Shown here: in pieces, positions 1 through 7,300 of the stretch | Layout: every line of letters begins with the position of its first letter | Numbering within the stretch: the first letter of the stretch is position 1 | Assembly (NCBI RefSeq): GCF_018362775.1 | Contig: NZ_JAGYXY010000006.1 | Coordinates: forward strand, 1 to 64,000 | DNA length: 64,000 nucleotides | Reading direction: 5' to 3' | Source of the DNA: Alistipes montrealensis | GTDB taxonomy: Bacteria > Bacteroidota > Bacteroidia > Bacteroidales > Rikenellaceae | The notes under the pieces: generated by a model | Database searches by the model: none | What the model was told of the DNA's origin: nothing | The model's input: only the letters and a program-made list of their open reading frames with translations | Program-made: the position numbers and the translations under genes

Positions 1-50
<50 letters not shown>

Positions 51-104
51 AAAAATGTTTTGTTTTAAATCTTTAGCTCTAATCTCAAAGGTATTGTTTG
101 AAAT

Positions 105-159
105 CACTCTCTTGCGAGAGTGGAAAAAACTTTTTAGCTGCTCAAATACTTCAAAGAAC
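105..159 (-). promoter_or_regulatory. rRNA leader: boxA-like GTTCTTTGA and boxB-like hairpin
   Basis: On the minus strand, GTTCTTTGA occurs at 159-151, followed by a perfect hairpin at 122-105 (CACTCTC, loop GCAA, GAGAGTG). It lies between the promoter array and the 16S gene. GTTCTTTGA is a conserved motif of Bacteroidota rRNA leaders and spacers and probably acts as the boxA antitermination signal. The hairpin with a GCAA loop resembles a boxB or processing element. The motifs are seen directly; the antitermination role is inferred. Confidence 0.5.
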
Positions 160-263
160 GCTGTTCAATATATTACTATAAGAACAATTTCTTATTTTGT
201 CCGGGCTCCGACCTTTCGGTCTCTCCCGTTGTTCTGACCGCGATTTTTCAGCGGAAAGTGGTG

Positions 264-295
264 CAAAGTTAAGCGTTTATTTTCGAACCACCAAA
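264..295 (-). promoter_or_regulatory. rrn promoter, proximal of three
   Basis: Minus-strand -33 TTTG (295-292), 20-base spacer, -7 TAACTTTG (271-264). It matches the Bacteroidota housekeeping consensus TTTG/TAnnTTTG and is followed by CACC as in the other two copies. It is closest to the 16S gene. Confidence 0.75.
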
Positions 296-377
296 TCTTT
301 TTGAAAGAATTTTTCAGAAATTTTTCAGAACCTTTTTTTGTATCGTTTCGAACCGTGTGTTGCATTCGAAGCGGGTG

Positions 378-408
378 CAAAGGTAAGTCATTTTTCTGAA
401 TCTCCAAA
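378..408 (-). promoter_or_regulatory. rrn promoter, middle of three
   Basis: Minus-strand -33 TTTG (408-405), 19-base spacer, -7 TACCTTTG (385-378), followed by CACCCGCTTCGA. The same downstream word occurs after the distal promoter, so these are duplicated modules. Confidence 0.8.
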
Positions 409-487
409 AGATTTCGGAACTTTTTTCAAAATTTTTCAGAACCTGTTTTTGTCGCTTTCGAGTGGTGTTTCTCTCTCGAAGCGGGTG

Positions 488-520
488 CAAAGATAAGGGC
501 TTTTTCAGGCAACTTCCAAA
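488..520 (-). promoter_or_regulatory. rrn promoter, distal of three
   Basis: Minus-strand -33 TTTG (520-517), 21-base spacer, -7 TATCTTTG (495-488), followed by CACCCGCTTCGA. The three -7 boxes are 114 and 110 bases apart. A fourth, decayed TTTG/TATTTTTG pair with a 26-base spacer lies at 629-592 and continues the spacing. Confidence 0.8.
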
Positions 521-880
521 TAATTCCGTGATTATTTTTCGACAATTTTCACGCCTTTTTTCCACCCGATTATGGATCAGCGAGTTAGTTGCAAAAATAT
601 TTTAATATCTATGCGCTGCTGATTCCAAAGCGACGATTCAGGAATCTATATTATATATAGGTATGACTATTTGGGCCATTTCCGAGAACAGAAACGGTCC
701 GAACTCTGTCCGGATAAAACAACTTACAAGCAGGAAAAAACAACGGATGACAACACAGACAAGCCAAAGCAAAGCAGAAAAATGGATGCGGAAAAGGATC
801 GGAAATAACAGAAAGCTGACATCCGGAGCAGAAAACGGCGAAAACGAGAACGCGAAAGCAGCAGGCAGCAGACGTATTTC
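521..880. other. Intergenic region, no gene recognised
   Basis: This 360-base stretch separates the rRNA promoter array from mgtC. Apart from the possible fourth decayed rrn promoter (592-629) I see no promoter pair, terminator or RNA structure. A 73-codon open frame at 663-884 is lysine, arginine and asparagine rich without any recognisable motif, and it overlaps the end of mgtC; I do not call it a gene. Confidence 0.5.
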
Positions 881-1588
881 CTAGACGATTTTCTCAACGT
901 TGATGTCCGGATTCTCGCGCAGCAGGTCGATATACCCCTCTTCGCTGGCCGAACCTTTGGCCCGAATAACGATCGTAGCGCGATGCACTATCCCATCGGA
1001 CGTACGCAGAGCCTCGACCTCATAGGAGACAACCGAATAGTCTTTACTCTCGAGGCGCTCGAACATCGCATTGATAAACTCTTTCTTCGACGCCGAAAAG
1101 ACAATCATCGTCCGCCGACGCCCCAATCCGCCGAAGACCAATGTCAGAACCTCCAGGCCGAACAATGTCAGCACCGTGGCCGCTCCGGCTACTATATACA
1201 TATGTGCTCCCGCTGCAAGGCCGATGCCGGCCGTAGCCCAAAGGCTCGCAGCAGTGGTCAGTCCCCGCACCAACTGGCGGTGGATGATGATGGTCCCGGC
1301 CCCGATAAAACCGATGCCGCTGACCACCTGCGCCGCAATACGGCTGGGATCGAGCCGCAGCCCGTCATGGGTCGCCAGAAACTCCTCGAACCCGTATTGC
1401 GATACAATCATAATCAAGGCACTGCCCAACGCCACCAGGAAATGGGTACGGAAGCCCGCATCCTTGACCCGGTATTCCCGGTCGAGGCCGATGATCGTCC
1501 CACAAAGGCCCGCCACACACAGCCGCACGATAAAATTCCACTCCATCTCCATAAGCACTTCGGGCTCAACCCCGCAAAAAATATTCAA
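881..1588 (-). CDS. MgtC/SapB family inner-membrane protein
   Basis: The N-terminal half carries the MgtC signature: a membrane segment, then GLDRE, then RTHFLVALGSAL, and further helices with GFIGAGTII and GLTTAASLWATAGIG, the conserved MgtC core. The last ~80 residues form a soluble ACT-like domain, as in longer family members. MgtC proteins modulate Mg2+ homeostasis and the F-type ATPase in some pathogens, but the function of the gut-commensal versions is not settled. Start is uncertain: family alignment favours the Met at residue 13 or 15 (position 1552 or 1546), which directly precedes the first membrane helix. It is divergent from rpmI. Confidence 0.85.
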   Translation of the reverse strand: MNIFCGVEPEVLMEMEWNFIVRLCVAGLCGTIIGLDREYRVKDAGFRTHFLVALGSALIMIVSQYGFEEFLATHDGLRLDPSRIAAQVVSGIGFIGAGTIIIHRQLVRGLTTAASLWATAGIGLAAGAHMYIVAGAATVLTLFGLEVLTLVFGGLGRRRTMIVFSASKKEFINAMFERLESKDYSVVSYEVEALRTSDGIVHRATIVIRAKGSASEEGYIDLLRENPDINVEKIV

Positions 1589-1672
1589 ATAGCCATCGCC
1601 CCGGTTCTCCGGACAGCAAATGTTCTGCCATCATCCCGGCAAACACATCGCCGGAACAACTGGGGTCCTGTA

Positions 1673-1702
1673 CAAATATAGCAAAAAATACCGGATTGCG
1701 AA
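1673..1702 (-). promoter_or_regulatory. Probable mgtC promoter
   Basis: Minus-strand -7 TATATTTG (1680-1673) with an imperfect -33 TTCG (1702-1699) and an 18-base spacer. It points towards mgtC. Confidence 0.4.
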
Positions 1703-1721
1703 GAAATATCGTCAGGGAAGG

Positions 1722-1751
1722 TTGCACTATGGGAAAAATTTCGTATTTTTG
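1722..1751 (+). promoter_or_regulatory. rpmI-rplT promoter
   Basis: -33 TTG (1722-1724), 19-base spacer, -7 TATTTTTG (1744-1751). The initiation codon of rpmI follows about 35 bases downstream, leaving a short leader. Confidence 0.65.
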
Positions 1752-1785
1752 CAGGCTATGTTTAACTAATTAACTATTTACGACA

Positions 1786-1980
1786 ATGCCGAAAATGAAA
1801 ACCAATGCCGCTGCGAAGAAGCGTTTTACCTTCACCGGCACAGGAAAGATCAAGCGCAAACACGCTTATCACAGTCACATCCTGACCAAAAAGACGACGA
1901 AACAGAAGCGTAACCTCTGCTATTCGGGAACCGTTTCTGCAGCCGATGAGGCTAAAATCAAGAACCTGCTCGTTAAGTAA
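1786..1980 (+). CDS. rpmI: 50S ribosomal protein L35
   Basis: A 64-residue, strongly basic protein beginning [20 protein letters not shown], the standard L35 signature, with the [14 protein letters not shown] segment. L35 binds 23S rRNA in the large subunit. It is followed after 91 bases by rplT, its usual partner. The gene that normally precedes it, infC (IF3), is not here: upstream is the divergent mgtC, and a dedicated promoter sits just before rpmI. Confidence 0.97.
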   Translation: MPKMKTNAAAKKRFTFTGTGKIKRKHAYHSHILTKKTTKQKRNLCYSGTVSAADEAKIKNLLVK

Positions 1981-2071
1981 TTAATCAGCAGTATTTTATT
2001 AATCGGGACGAACCAGCCCCAAAGAATACGGGAGAACCGTATCGCTGGCAGTCCTCTAAAAACTTTATAGT

Positions 2072-2416
2072 ATGCCACGTTCAGTAAACGCTGTTGCGTC
2101 ACGCGCACGTCGAAAGAAAGTTTTGAAACTTGCCAAAGGCAACTTTGGTTCAAGGGGAAACGTTTGGACCGTTGCGAAAAATACGGTCGAAAAGGGTCTG
2201 TGCTATGCTTATGCACACCGCGCCCTCAAGAAGCGGACATTCCGTTCGCTGTGGATCACGCGTATCAACGCTGCAGTCCGCGCCCAGGGAATGACCTATT
2301 CACAGTTTATCGGCAAACTCAACGCCAAAGGAATCGTCCTCAACCGTAAGGTTATGGCCGACCTGGCGATGAACGAGCCCAAAGCATTCGAGGCAATAGT
2401 TAAAGCAGTTAAATAG
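2072..2416 (+). CDS. rplT: 50S ribosomal protein L20
   Basis: A 114-residue basic protein starting [20 protein letters not shown], with the conserved internal [16 protein letters not shown] segment (here [16 protein letters not shown]) and the RITRINAA-type motif ([10 protein letters not shown]). L20 is an early assembly protein of the 50S subunit and, in some bacteria, a translational autoregulator of the infC-rpmI-rplT operon. Length is typical. It is transcribed with rpmI and ends at a strong terminator. Confidence 0.97.
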   Translation: MPRSVNAVASRARRKKVLKLAKGNFGSRGNVWTVAKNTVEKGLCYAYAHRALKKRTFRSLWITRINAAVRAQGMTYSQFIGKLNAKGIVLNRKVMADLAMNEPKAFEAIVKAVK

Positions 2417-2442
2417 CCTTTCGCAAGAAAGGTTTTAGCGCG

Positions 2443-2469
2443 GCGGATACCTCGGTATCCGCTTTTTTT
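2443..2469 (+). terminator. Rho-independent terminator of rpmI-rplT
   Basis: Perfect 8-bp stem GCGGATAC/GTATCCGC with loop CTCG (2443-2462), followed by seven T (2463-2469). Confidence 0.85.
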
Positions 2470-2491
2470 GGCACTTGTCGCAATTATTTAT

Positions 2492-3700
2492 ATGGAAACC
2501 TGGAAAAAAACATTTGCCGTTATCTGGAGCGGGCAGTTGGCCTCGATCCTCAGCAGCGAGGTCGTGGCCTACTCGATCATCTTCTGGATGAGCATCGAAA
2601 CCGGCTCGGCCGAGGTGTTGGCTCTCGCAGCCATCGCCGGAATACTGCCCCAGTCGTTACTGGGACTGTTTGTCGGGGTTTACGTAGATCGTTGGGATCG
2701 CAAGCGCACGATGATCCTCGCCGATAGTTTCATCGCCCTCTGCACGCTGGCGCTGGCCGTGCTCTTCTGGCTCGGCGTAGCCCGGATGTGGCACATTTAC
2801 ATTCTGCTGGCCTGCCGCTCTGCCGGTTCGGCCTTCCATATGCCTGCCATGCAGGCATCGGTCCCGTTGCTGGCTCCCGCGTCGCAGCTCACGCGCATCG
2901 CCGGAGTCAACCAGATCATCGCCTCACTGTCGAGTATCGCCGGTCCGGCTCTCGGGGCGCTGCTCATCAACCTCACGTCGATCGGCAACATCCTGCTGCT
3001 CGATGTCGCAGGAGCCGCCATCGCCTGCACGTCGCTGCTGTTCGTCCGGATTCCCAATCCGGCACGCGACATAGCTCGCAAACCCGACCTGTGGCGGGAA
3101 TTCCGCGAAGGTTTCTCGGCCATGCACGCCATTCCGGGCATGGGATGGTTCTTCACGCTGTCCATCGTCGTGTGGTTCTTCATCATGCCCGTCGGGGTGA
3201 TGTTCCCGCTGATGACGCTCCAGCACTTCGGCGGGGGTACTCTCGAAATGAGCCTGATCGAGATCGTCTGGGGCGGCGGAGCGCTCATCGGAGGCGCCGT
3301 CATGGGCGCCCGCACCTACCAGGTCAGCCGCATCGTACTGGTCAACCTGATGTATCTTGTCGTAGGACTCTCATTCGCCCTGTCCGGGCTTCTGTCGCCT
3401 GCGGGATTCCTCTGGTTCGCACTCTTCACGGCAGCCGCGGGGATCTCCAGCAGCATCTTCAACGCATCGTTCGTTTCCGTGGTCCAGACCCGCATCGAAA
3501 CCGGCGTACTGGGACGCGTCATGTCCCTCTACCGCAGTTTCGGGCTGCTGCCTGCGGCCCTCGGACTGCTGGGCACAGGCTTTCTCGCCGAGAACGTAGG
3601 CCTCACGACGACGTTCGTCATCGCCGGAACCGTCATCGCCGCGATCGGCCTGACGGGCTTCTTCATCCCCTCGGTCATGCGGCTCGACCGCAAGGCATAA
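2492..3700 (+). CDS. MFS-family efflux transporter
   Basis: About 402 residues with some 12 hydrophobic helices and the loop 2-3 signature GVYVDRWDRKRTMI, the drug:H+ antiporter motif DRxxRR variant. The general layout matches the MefA/EntS-type branch of the major facilitator superfamily, exporters of macrolides or siderophores, but substrate cannot be read from sequence. I start at the ATG at 2492 (METWKK) because the longer open frame starts with a TTG inside the rplT terminator. It sits 23 bases after that terminator with no clear promoter of its own. Confidence 0.8.
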   Translation: METWKKTFAVIWSGQLASILSSEVVAYSIIFWMSIETGSAEVLALAAIAGILPQSLLGLFVGVYVDRWDRKRTMILADSFIALCTLALAVLFWLGVARMWHIYILLACRSAGSAFHMPAMQASVPLLAPASQLTRIAGVNQIIASLSSIAGPALGALLINLTSIGNILLLDVAGAAIACTSLLFVRIPNPARDIARKPDLWREFREGFSAMHAIPGMGWFFTLSIVVWFFIMPVGVMFPLMTLQHFGGGTLEMSLIEIVWGGGALIGGAVMGARTYQVSRIVLVNLMYLVVGLSFALSGLLSPAGFLWFALFTAAAGISSSIFNASFVSVVQTRIETGVLGRVMSLYRSFGLLPAALGLLGTGFLAENVGLTTTFVIAGTVIAAIGLTGFFIPSVMRLDRKA

Positions 3701-3721
3701 CGCCGGGACAACATCCCGGCG
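3701..3721 (+). terminator. Hairpin after the MFS gene
   Basis: Immediately after the stop codon, CGCCGGGA/TCCCGGCG with a 5-base loop. There is no T-run on the plus strand, so it may only stabilise the mRNA 3' end. Confidence 0.35.
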
Positions 3722-3727
3722 CCAGCC

Positions 3728-3770
3728 AAAAAAGATGAGGCGCGAATGGTTGACAATCCATTCGCGCCTC
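3728..3770 (-). terminator. Terminator of the 3798-4736 lipoprotein gene
   Basis: 13-bp stem GAGGCGCGAATGG/CCATTCGCGCCTC (3737-3749 with 3758-3770). On the minus strand it is followed by a T-rich tract (plus-strand A-run 3728-3733). Confidence 0.8.
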
Positions 3771-3797
3771 GCAAGCAAGTGCTAAAAAGCCCTTTTA

Positions 3798-4736
3798 TCA
3801 ATCTTTCGGATAAACGTATCCGTTGTAATAAATCTTCTGGTAAATCCTGTTGGCTGCGCTGTCGTACGTCCATTCGTAAGTCACCGTCGACGAGGGATAT
3901 GCCACAGTATCGTATTCGAAATAGGAGGTAAAACTGCAAATTTGCGTGCCGCTCAGAATCTGCGTACCGCGGAAAACGCCGTCCTCCAGTTCATAGGACA
4001 TACCTACCGACTTGGTCGTTTCGGACGAATAAACCGTCGGGCCCGAGGCTTCGCCTTCGATCTTGAAATCCTTGCCCGAGCAGGTCGAATAAGCCAGGCT
4101 CGAATCCTCGGCGCGCAGATTGAAATTACCGCTCCAGTTGGAGGAAGCCTCGACATTATCGATATTGGCCTGGAAAGCCTCTACGTCGATCATATACAAA
4201 CCGTCCGCTTGGTAGTAAAGCGTCGTCCGGCCGCTATTGAGATTAAACGTCTGCGTCCCCTGATCCGAGTAAGCGATCACCTTGAGGTCCTTCATTTCCA
4301 CCTCCCACGGCGCATTGTACGGAGCGTCGATCAGCAACTTCGCACCGCCGGTTTTCACCAGCACGGAACCTTTCATGTAAAGGCCGTCGGGCAGCATGGA
4401 GTTCTCGCTGTACGTGATCAGGTAATCGTCGCCCTGCCGCTCGATCTTGGTCAGCGAACCGAAAAGATCGCTCTGAACCGTAGTGTTTCCCACCTTGACC
4501 TTATCCAGTTCAGCCGTAGCGAGGTCCAGCTCCTGCTTGTCGGCCTCGGCCAGCAGCATCGCCAGACGCAACGCCGCGTTGGCGGGCCGCATGGCGATCG
4601 TATTCTGGTTCATCGTCAACTGATAGATACTCCGTCCGGGCTGTATGGGAAGCATATCCTTATATGTACTGTCCTCCTTGATACAGCTCGTAAATGCGAG
4701 AGCTGCCAGCGCGATTGTTGCAAAAAGTTTATTCAT
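3798..4736 (-). CDS. Hypothetical secreted lipoprotein (Bacteroidota)
   Basis: A 312-residue protein with a lipoprotein signal: MNKLFATIALAALAFTSC, lipobox Cys at residue 18. The acidic KED after the Cys fits surface export in Bacteroidota (lipoprotein export signal), although the LES rule is only approximate. The mature part is rich in beta-prone Tyr, Thr and Ser stretches. I recognise no catalytic motif and no family. It has its own terminator, and its nearest co-directional gene, the DUF2147 protein, lies 77 bases upstream. Confidence 0.75.
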   Translation of the reverse strand: MNKLFATIALAALAFTSCIKEDSTYKDMLPIQPGRSIYQLTMNQNTIAMRPANAALRLAMLLAEADKQELDLATAELDKVKVGNTTVQSDLFGSLTKIERQGDDYLITYSENSMLPDGLYMKGSVLVKTGGAKLLIDAPYNAPWEVEMKDLKVIAYSDQGTQTFNLNSGRTTLYYQADGLYMIDVEAFQANIDNVEASSNWSGNFNLRAEDSSLAYSTCSGKDFKIEGEASGPTVYSSETTKSVGMSYELEDGVFRGTQILSGTQICSFTSYFEYDTVAYPSSTVTYEWTYDSAANRIYQKIYYNGYVYPKD

Positions 4737-4813
4737 ACGATATGTTAAGTTAATTTATTCTATAAACGCACCCTGCGGCAATATACTGCGCGGATGCCGA
4801 AAAAAAATTGCTC

Positions 4814-5266
4814 CTATTCGATCTTCGTCCAGTAAACCGACCTGCTGAACCCCAGCAGCGACCCTTTGACACGCAGCGTCCGGGCGTCCTCGAACGAAAC
4901 TTCGACCTTGTAGTCCTTGCCTTTGGTAGGGTCGTAAACCCGGCCGCCGTTCCATACGTTCTTCTTCGCGTCGTACTTCACGCCGTCGACCACCACTACC
5001 CGGTCGGCACGCACCGAACGTTTCGACGCATCGGGATTCTTCACGTCCAGTTTGGGCGTTCCGTCGGGGTTGTCGGGCTGTTTAAGCCAGATAATCTGTC
5101 CGCGGTACGATCCGTCGGCCTGCCGCGTGAACTCCACTTTCGACTCCTTGCCCTCCTCGACCGCCTTGTAGACGCCGAGAATCTTATCCGCATCCTGCGC
5201 CGCCGCGCCTGCGATCGTAAAAACCGCCACAGCCAGCAGGGCCAGCTTCCTGAAAAAATTATTCAT
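4814..5266 (-). CDS. DUF2147 family periplasmic protein
   Basis: 150 residues with a signal peptide (cleavage after AGAAAQ, about residue 24). The mature domain has the DUF2147 pattern: an opening ILGVYKAVEEGKE, then YRGQIIWLKQP, VWNGGRVYDPTKGKDY and a closing LRVKGSLLGFSRSVYWT, equivalent to the family's G.W....G.....YDP..GK.Y and L.V.GY.....R. The family is a small lipocalin-like beta-barrel of unknown function. It is transcribed from a divergent promoter region shared with the gene at 5363. Confidence 0.85.
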   Translation of the reverse strand: MNNFFRKLALLAVAVFTIAGAAAQDADKILGVYKAVEEGKESKVEFTRQADGSYRGQIIWLKQPDNPDGTPKLDVKNPDASKRSVRADRVVVVDGVKYDAKKNVWNGGRVYDPTKGKDYKVEVSFEDARTLRVKGSLLGFSRSVYWTKIE

Positions 5267-5291
5267 CGATTATCCGGGTGTTATACAACGA

Positions 5292-5322
5292 CAAAGATAG
5301 ATTTTTTTTCGCGGACGCGAAA
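5292..5322 (-). promoter_or_regulatory. Probable promoter of the DUF2147 gene
   Basis: Minus-strand -33 TTTC (5322-5319), 19-base spacer, -7 TATCTTTG (5299-5292), about 26 bases before the start codon. Confidence 0.5.
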
Positions 5323-5327
5323 TCTAT

Positions 5328-5358
5328 TTTGCCGTTTCGCAGCAAATTTGTATCTTTA
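5328..5358 (+). promoter_or_regulatory. Promoter of the 5363 lipoprotein gene; almost no leader
   Basis: -33 TTTG (5328-5331), 19-base spacer, -7 TATCTTTA (5351-5358). The ATG lies only 4 bases after the -7 box, so the predicted transcript would be leaderless or nearly so. Confidence 0.6.
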
Positions 5359-5362
5359 TTCC

Positions 5363-6022
5363 ATGATGCTCCGACTGACGACACTTTTTTTTGCAGGATT
5401 GCTGGCGGCATGCAGTCCCGGCAGCCGCTGGATTTTCGAATCCGAAGGGGGTTCGGTGACGTTTGCCGAACGGGGCGACACCATCGAGATCGTAGCGCCC
5501 GAAGGGCTGACGCTCTGGCTTTCGGAGCCGCTCTCGGGAGATTACCGCATCTGCTACGACGCCACGGTGGTGATCGGCGAAGGTCCCCACGACCGGCTCG
5601 CCGACCTCAACTGTTTCTGGGCGGCTTCGGACCCCGAACACCCGGACGACTTCTTCGCCCGCTCGGCCTGGCGGGGAGGAGCGTTCGCCGCCTACAACTC
5701 ACTCGACCTCTTCTATGTGGGTTACGGCGGCAACGACAACACGACGACCCGCTTCCGCAAGTATCACGGGAAACGTTTCGGCGCCCCGGCCGACGAGGTC
5801 AAACCTCTGTTGGGCGAATACACCGATGCGGAACACCTGCTCCGGCCCAACCGCCCGCTGCACATCGAAATCACGGTCGCCGACAAAAAAACAACCTTCT
5901 CGGCCGACGGCGAAGTGCTCTTCTCACGAGAACTCGCTCCCGGCGAGGGCGACGGCTATTTCGGACTGCGGCTGCTTGCCAACCATACGCTGATTGCAAA
6001 TTTCACGGTCGAAAGATTATGA
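5363..6022 (+). CDS. Secreted lipoprotein, DUF6250/DUF1961-like
   Basis: 219 residues from the ATG at 5363. The lipobox LLAAC (Cys 17) follows a short hydrophobic signal. The mature protein looks like a single concanavalin-like beta-sandwich: LNCFWAASDPEHPDDFF, FYVGYGGNDNTTTRFRKYHG and a closing GYFGLRLLANHTLIANF are what I remember for a Bacteroidota domain of unknown function met in polysaccharide-degradation loci. Its stop codon overlaps the next start (ATGA at 6019-6022), so the two are translated together. An ATG three bases downstream (5366) is an equally good start. Confidence 0.65.
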   Translation: MMLRLTTLFFAGLLAACSPGSRWIFESEGGSVTFAERGDTIEIVAPEGLTLWLSEPLSGDYRICYDATVVIGEGPHDRLADLNCFWAASDPEHPDDFFARSAWRGGAFAAYNSLDLFYVGYGGNDNTTTRFRKYHGKRFGAPADEVKPLLGEYTDAEHLLRPNRPLHIEITVADKKTTFSADGEVLFSRELAPGEGDGYFGLRLLANHTLIANFTVERL

Positions 6023-6774
6023 AACAATACAAATTAACTGCACTAATTCTTATGTCACTGCTCTCATTTCTCGGATGCGGCCGCGCAAAGGGTCCCGAAT
6101 ACCCCGCCGACAAACTCACCTCCCGCAACGGGACTGAATTTACGATCACCTTTTTCAAACATGCTTCGCTCTCGATCAACGTGAACGGCAAATACATCTA
6201 TGTCGACCCCGTGAGCGCCAATGCCGATTACGGCGCACTGCCCAAGGCCGATGTCGTGTTGATCACCCATTCGCACTACGACCACCTCGACGTTGCGGCA
6301 GTCGAAAAACTGCTCACCTCCGACACTGAAATTCTCTGCGACCGGACCTCGGCCGAGGCCTTCGAGATGAATTGCTACACGATGCGCCCGGGCAGCGTCG
6401 CCACGCCGCGCGACTACGTGAAGGTCGAAGCCGTCGCAGCTTATAACACCACGCCGGGTCACCTGCAGTTCCACCCCAAAGAGCGTGAAGACTGCGGCTA
6501 CGTGCTTACCGTCGGCGGCACGCGCATCTACATCGCGGGCGACACGGAGCCCACTCCGGAGATGAAGGCCCTGAAGAACATCGACATCGCTTTCCTGCCC
6601 GTAAACCAGCCCTACACGATGACCGTCGACCAGGCCGTCGAGGCGGTGAAAGTACTGAAACCGGCGATTTTCTACCCCTACCACTACGGCGAAGTAGACG
6701 AAAAGACCGACATCGACCGGCTGGTCCGCGAAACCGAAGGCCTGACGGATATCCGTGTCCGGCCGATGGAGTAA
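6019..6774 (+). CDS. Metallo-beta-lactamase fold hydrolase, lipoprotein
   Basis: 251 residues. The signal ends in a lipobox (SFLGC), placing the enzyme on a membrane facing the periplasm or cell surface. The metal-binding motif HSHYDHLD is intact, with the later IAGDTE (metal-bridging Asp) and a histidine in YPYHYG. This is the UlaG/UPF0173-like branch of the MBL fold that includes lactonases and phosphodiesterases; the substrate cannot be told. Start is fixed by the ATGA overlap with the preceding lipoprotein gene. It is followed by a bidirectional terminator. Confidence 0.8.
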   Translation: MKQYKLTALILMSLLSFLGCGRAKGPEYPADKLTSRNGTEFTITFFKHASLSINVNGKYIYVDPVSANADYGALPKADVVLITHSHYDHLDVAAVEKLLTSDTEILCDRTSAEAFEMNCYTMRPGSVATPRDYVKVEAVAAYNTTPGHLQFHPKEREDCGYVLTVGGTRIYIAGDTEPTPEMKALKNIDIAFLPVNQPYTMTVDQAVEAVKVLKPAIFYPYHYGEVDEKTDIDRLVRETEGLTDIRVRPME

Positions 6775-6791
6775 CCCGCCTGCGGCAATTC

Positions 6792-6827
6792 GAAAAAAAG
6801 AGCGCCCCGATATTGGGCGCTCTTTTT
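6792..6827. terminator. Bidirectional terminator
   Basis: Stem AGCGCCC/GGGCGCT (6801-6807 with 6815-6821), flanked by an A-run on the left and T-run on the right, so it can serve both the plus-strand hydrolase gene and the minus-strand HMA gene. Confidence 0.75.
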
Positions 6828-6857
6828 CGTTTGCTTTAGGCCTCCCGAGACTGAAAA

Positions 6858-6885
6858 ACGGGGAAATCCCGAAAGATTTCCCCGT
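6858..6885 (-). terminator. Terminator of the HMA gene
   Basis: 10-bp stem CGGGGAAATC/GATTTCCCCG with loop CCGAAA, followed on the minus strand by a TTTTT tract. It sits 24 bases after the HMA stop codon. Confidence 0.7.
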
Positions 6886-6908
6886 TTCAGATAACAAACC
6901 CGCCCGAA

Positions 6909-7223
6909 TTACTTCTTCGCAGGGGCTTTTTTAGGCTCGGCCTTCACTTTGAGCGTGGCAAAACCCTTGACGATGTTCTCGTCGTTGTTCTTCGTGCCGT
7001 CGTAGATCACGGTAACCTCCTTTTTGGGCAGGTCCACCTTCACGTCCTTGATGCCCTTTCCGAGCGAAGGAACGTTGTTCATGATCTTCTTCACGCAGTG
7101 TTCGCAATCGATATCGGTTACGAATACCGTCGTCACCTCTTTTTTCTGCGCGGGCTTATCCGCCGCAGCGCACATGCCGAGACCCATTACCAGGGCCAGG
7201 CAGAACATTAAAAGTTTTTTCAT
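6909..7223 (-). CDS. Secreted heavy-metal-associated (HMA) domain protein
   Basis: 104 residues with a Sec signal (MKKLLMFCLALVMGLGMCAAA). The mature domain has the ferredoxin-like HMA fold with the metal site DIDCEHC (family motif MxCxxC, here with Asp and Ile in place of Met and Thr). It ends in a Lys/Pro/Ala-rich tail. HMA domains carry Cu+ or other soft metals; export makes this a periplasmic chaperone or sensor rather than a cytosolic one. It lies just downstream of the TonB receptor on the same strand, the arrangement expected for metal uptake or handling. Confidence 0.85.
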   Translation of the reverse strand: MKKLLMFCLALVMGLGMCAAADKPAQKKEVTTVFVTDIDCEHCVKKIMNNVPSLGKGIKDVKVDLPKKEVTVIYDGTKNNDENIVKGFATLKVKAEPKKAPAKK

Positions 7224-7234
7224 TTTTGCGTATA

Positions 7235-7265
7235 TTTAGGTATTAAAATTTTCATCCTTACCAAA
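7235..7265 (-). promoter_or_regulatory. Possible internal promoter for the HMA gene
   Basis: Minus-strand TTTG (7265-7262), 19-base spacer, TACCTAAA (7242-7235); the -7 box departs from consensus at two positions. Confidence 0.35.
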
Positions 7266-7300
7266 TCCGGGGCGTCGCCCGAAACATCCTGCTCCGCATC

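Noticed and set aside
264..520. Tandem repeats as a CRISPR array
   Set aside because: Units are ~110 bases, imperfect, few in number and carry promoter boxes. No cas gene is near. The same applies to the repeats at 35255-35458.
663..884. 73-codon open frame upstream of mgtC
   Set aside because: Low-complexity, no motif, no promoter, overlaps the mgtC end.
4808..5362. Long N-terminal extension of the 5363 lipoprotein frame
   Set aside because: The extension is antisense to the DUF2147 gene and crosses two promoters. The lipobox at the start of the shorter protein fixes the true beginning.
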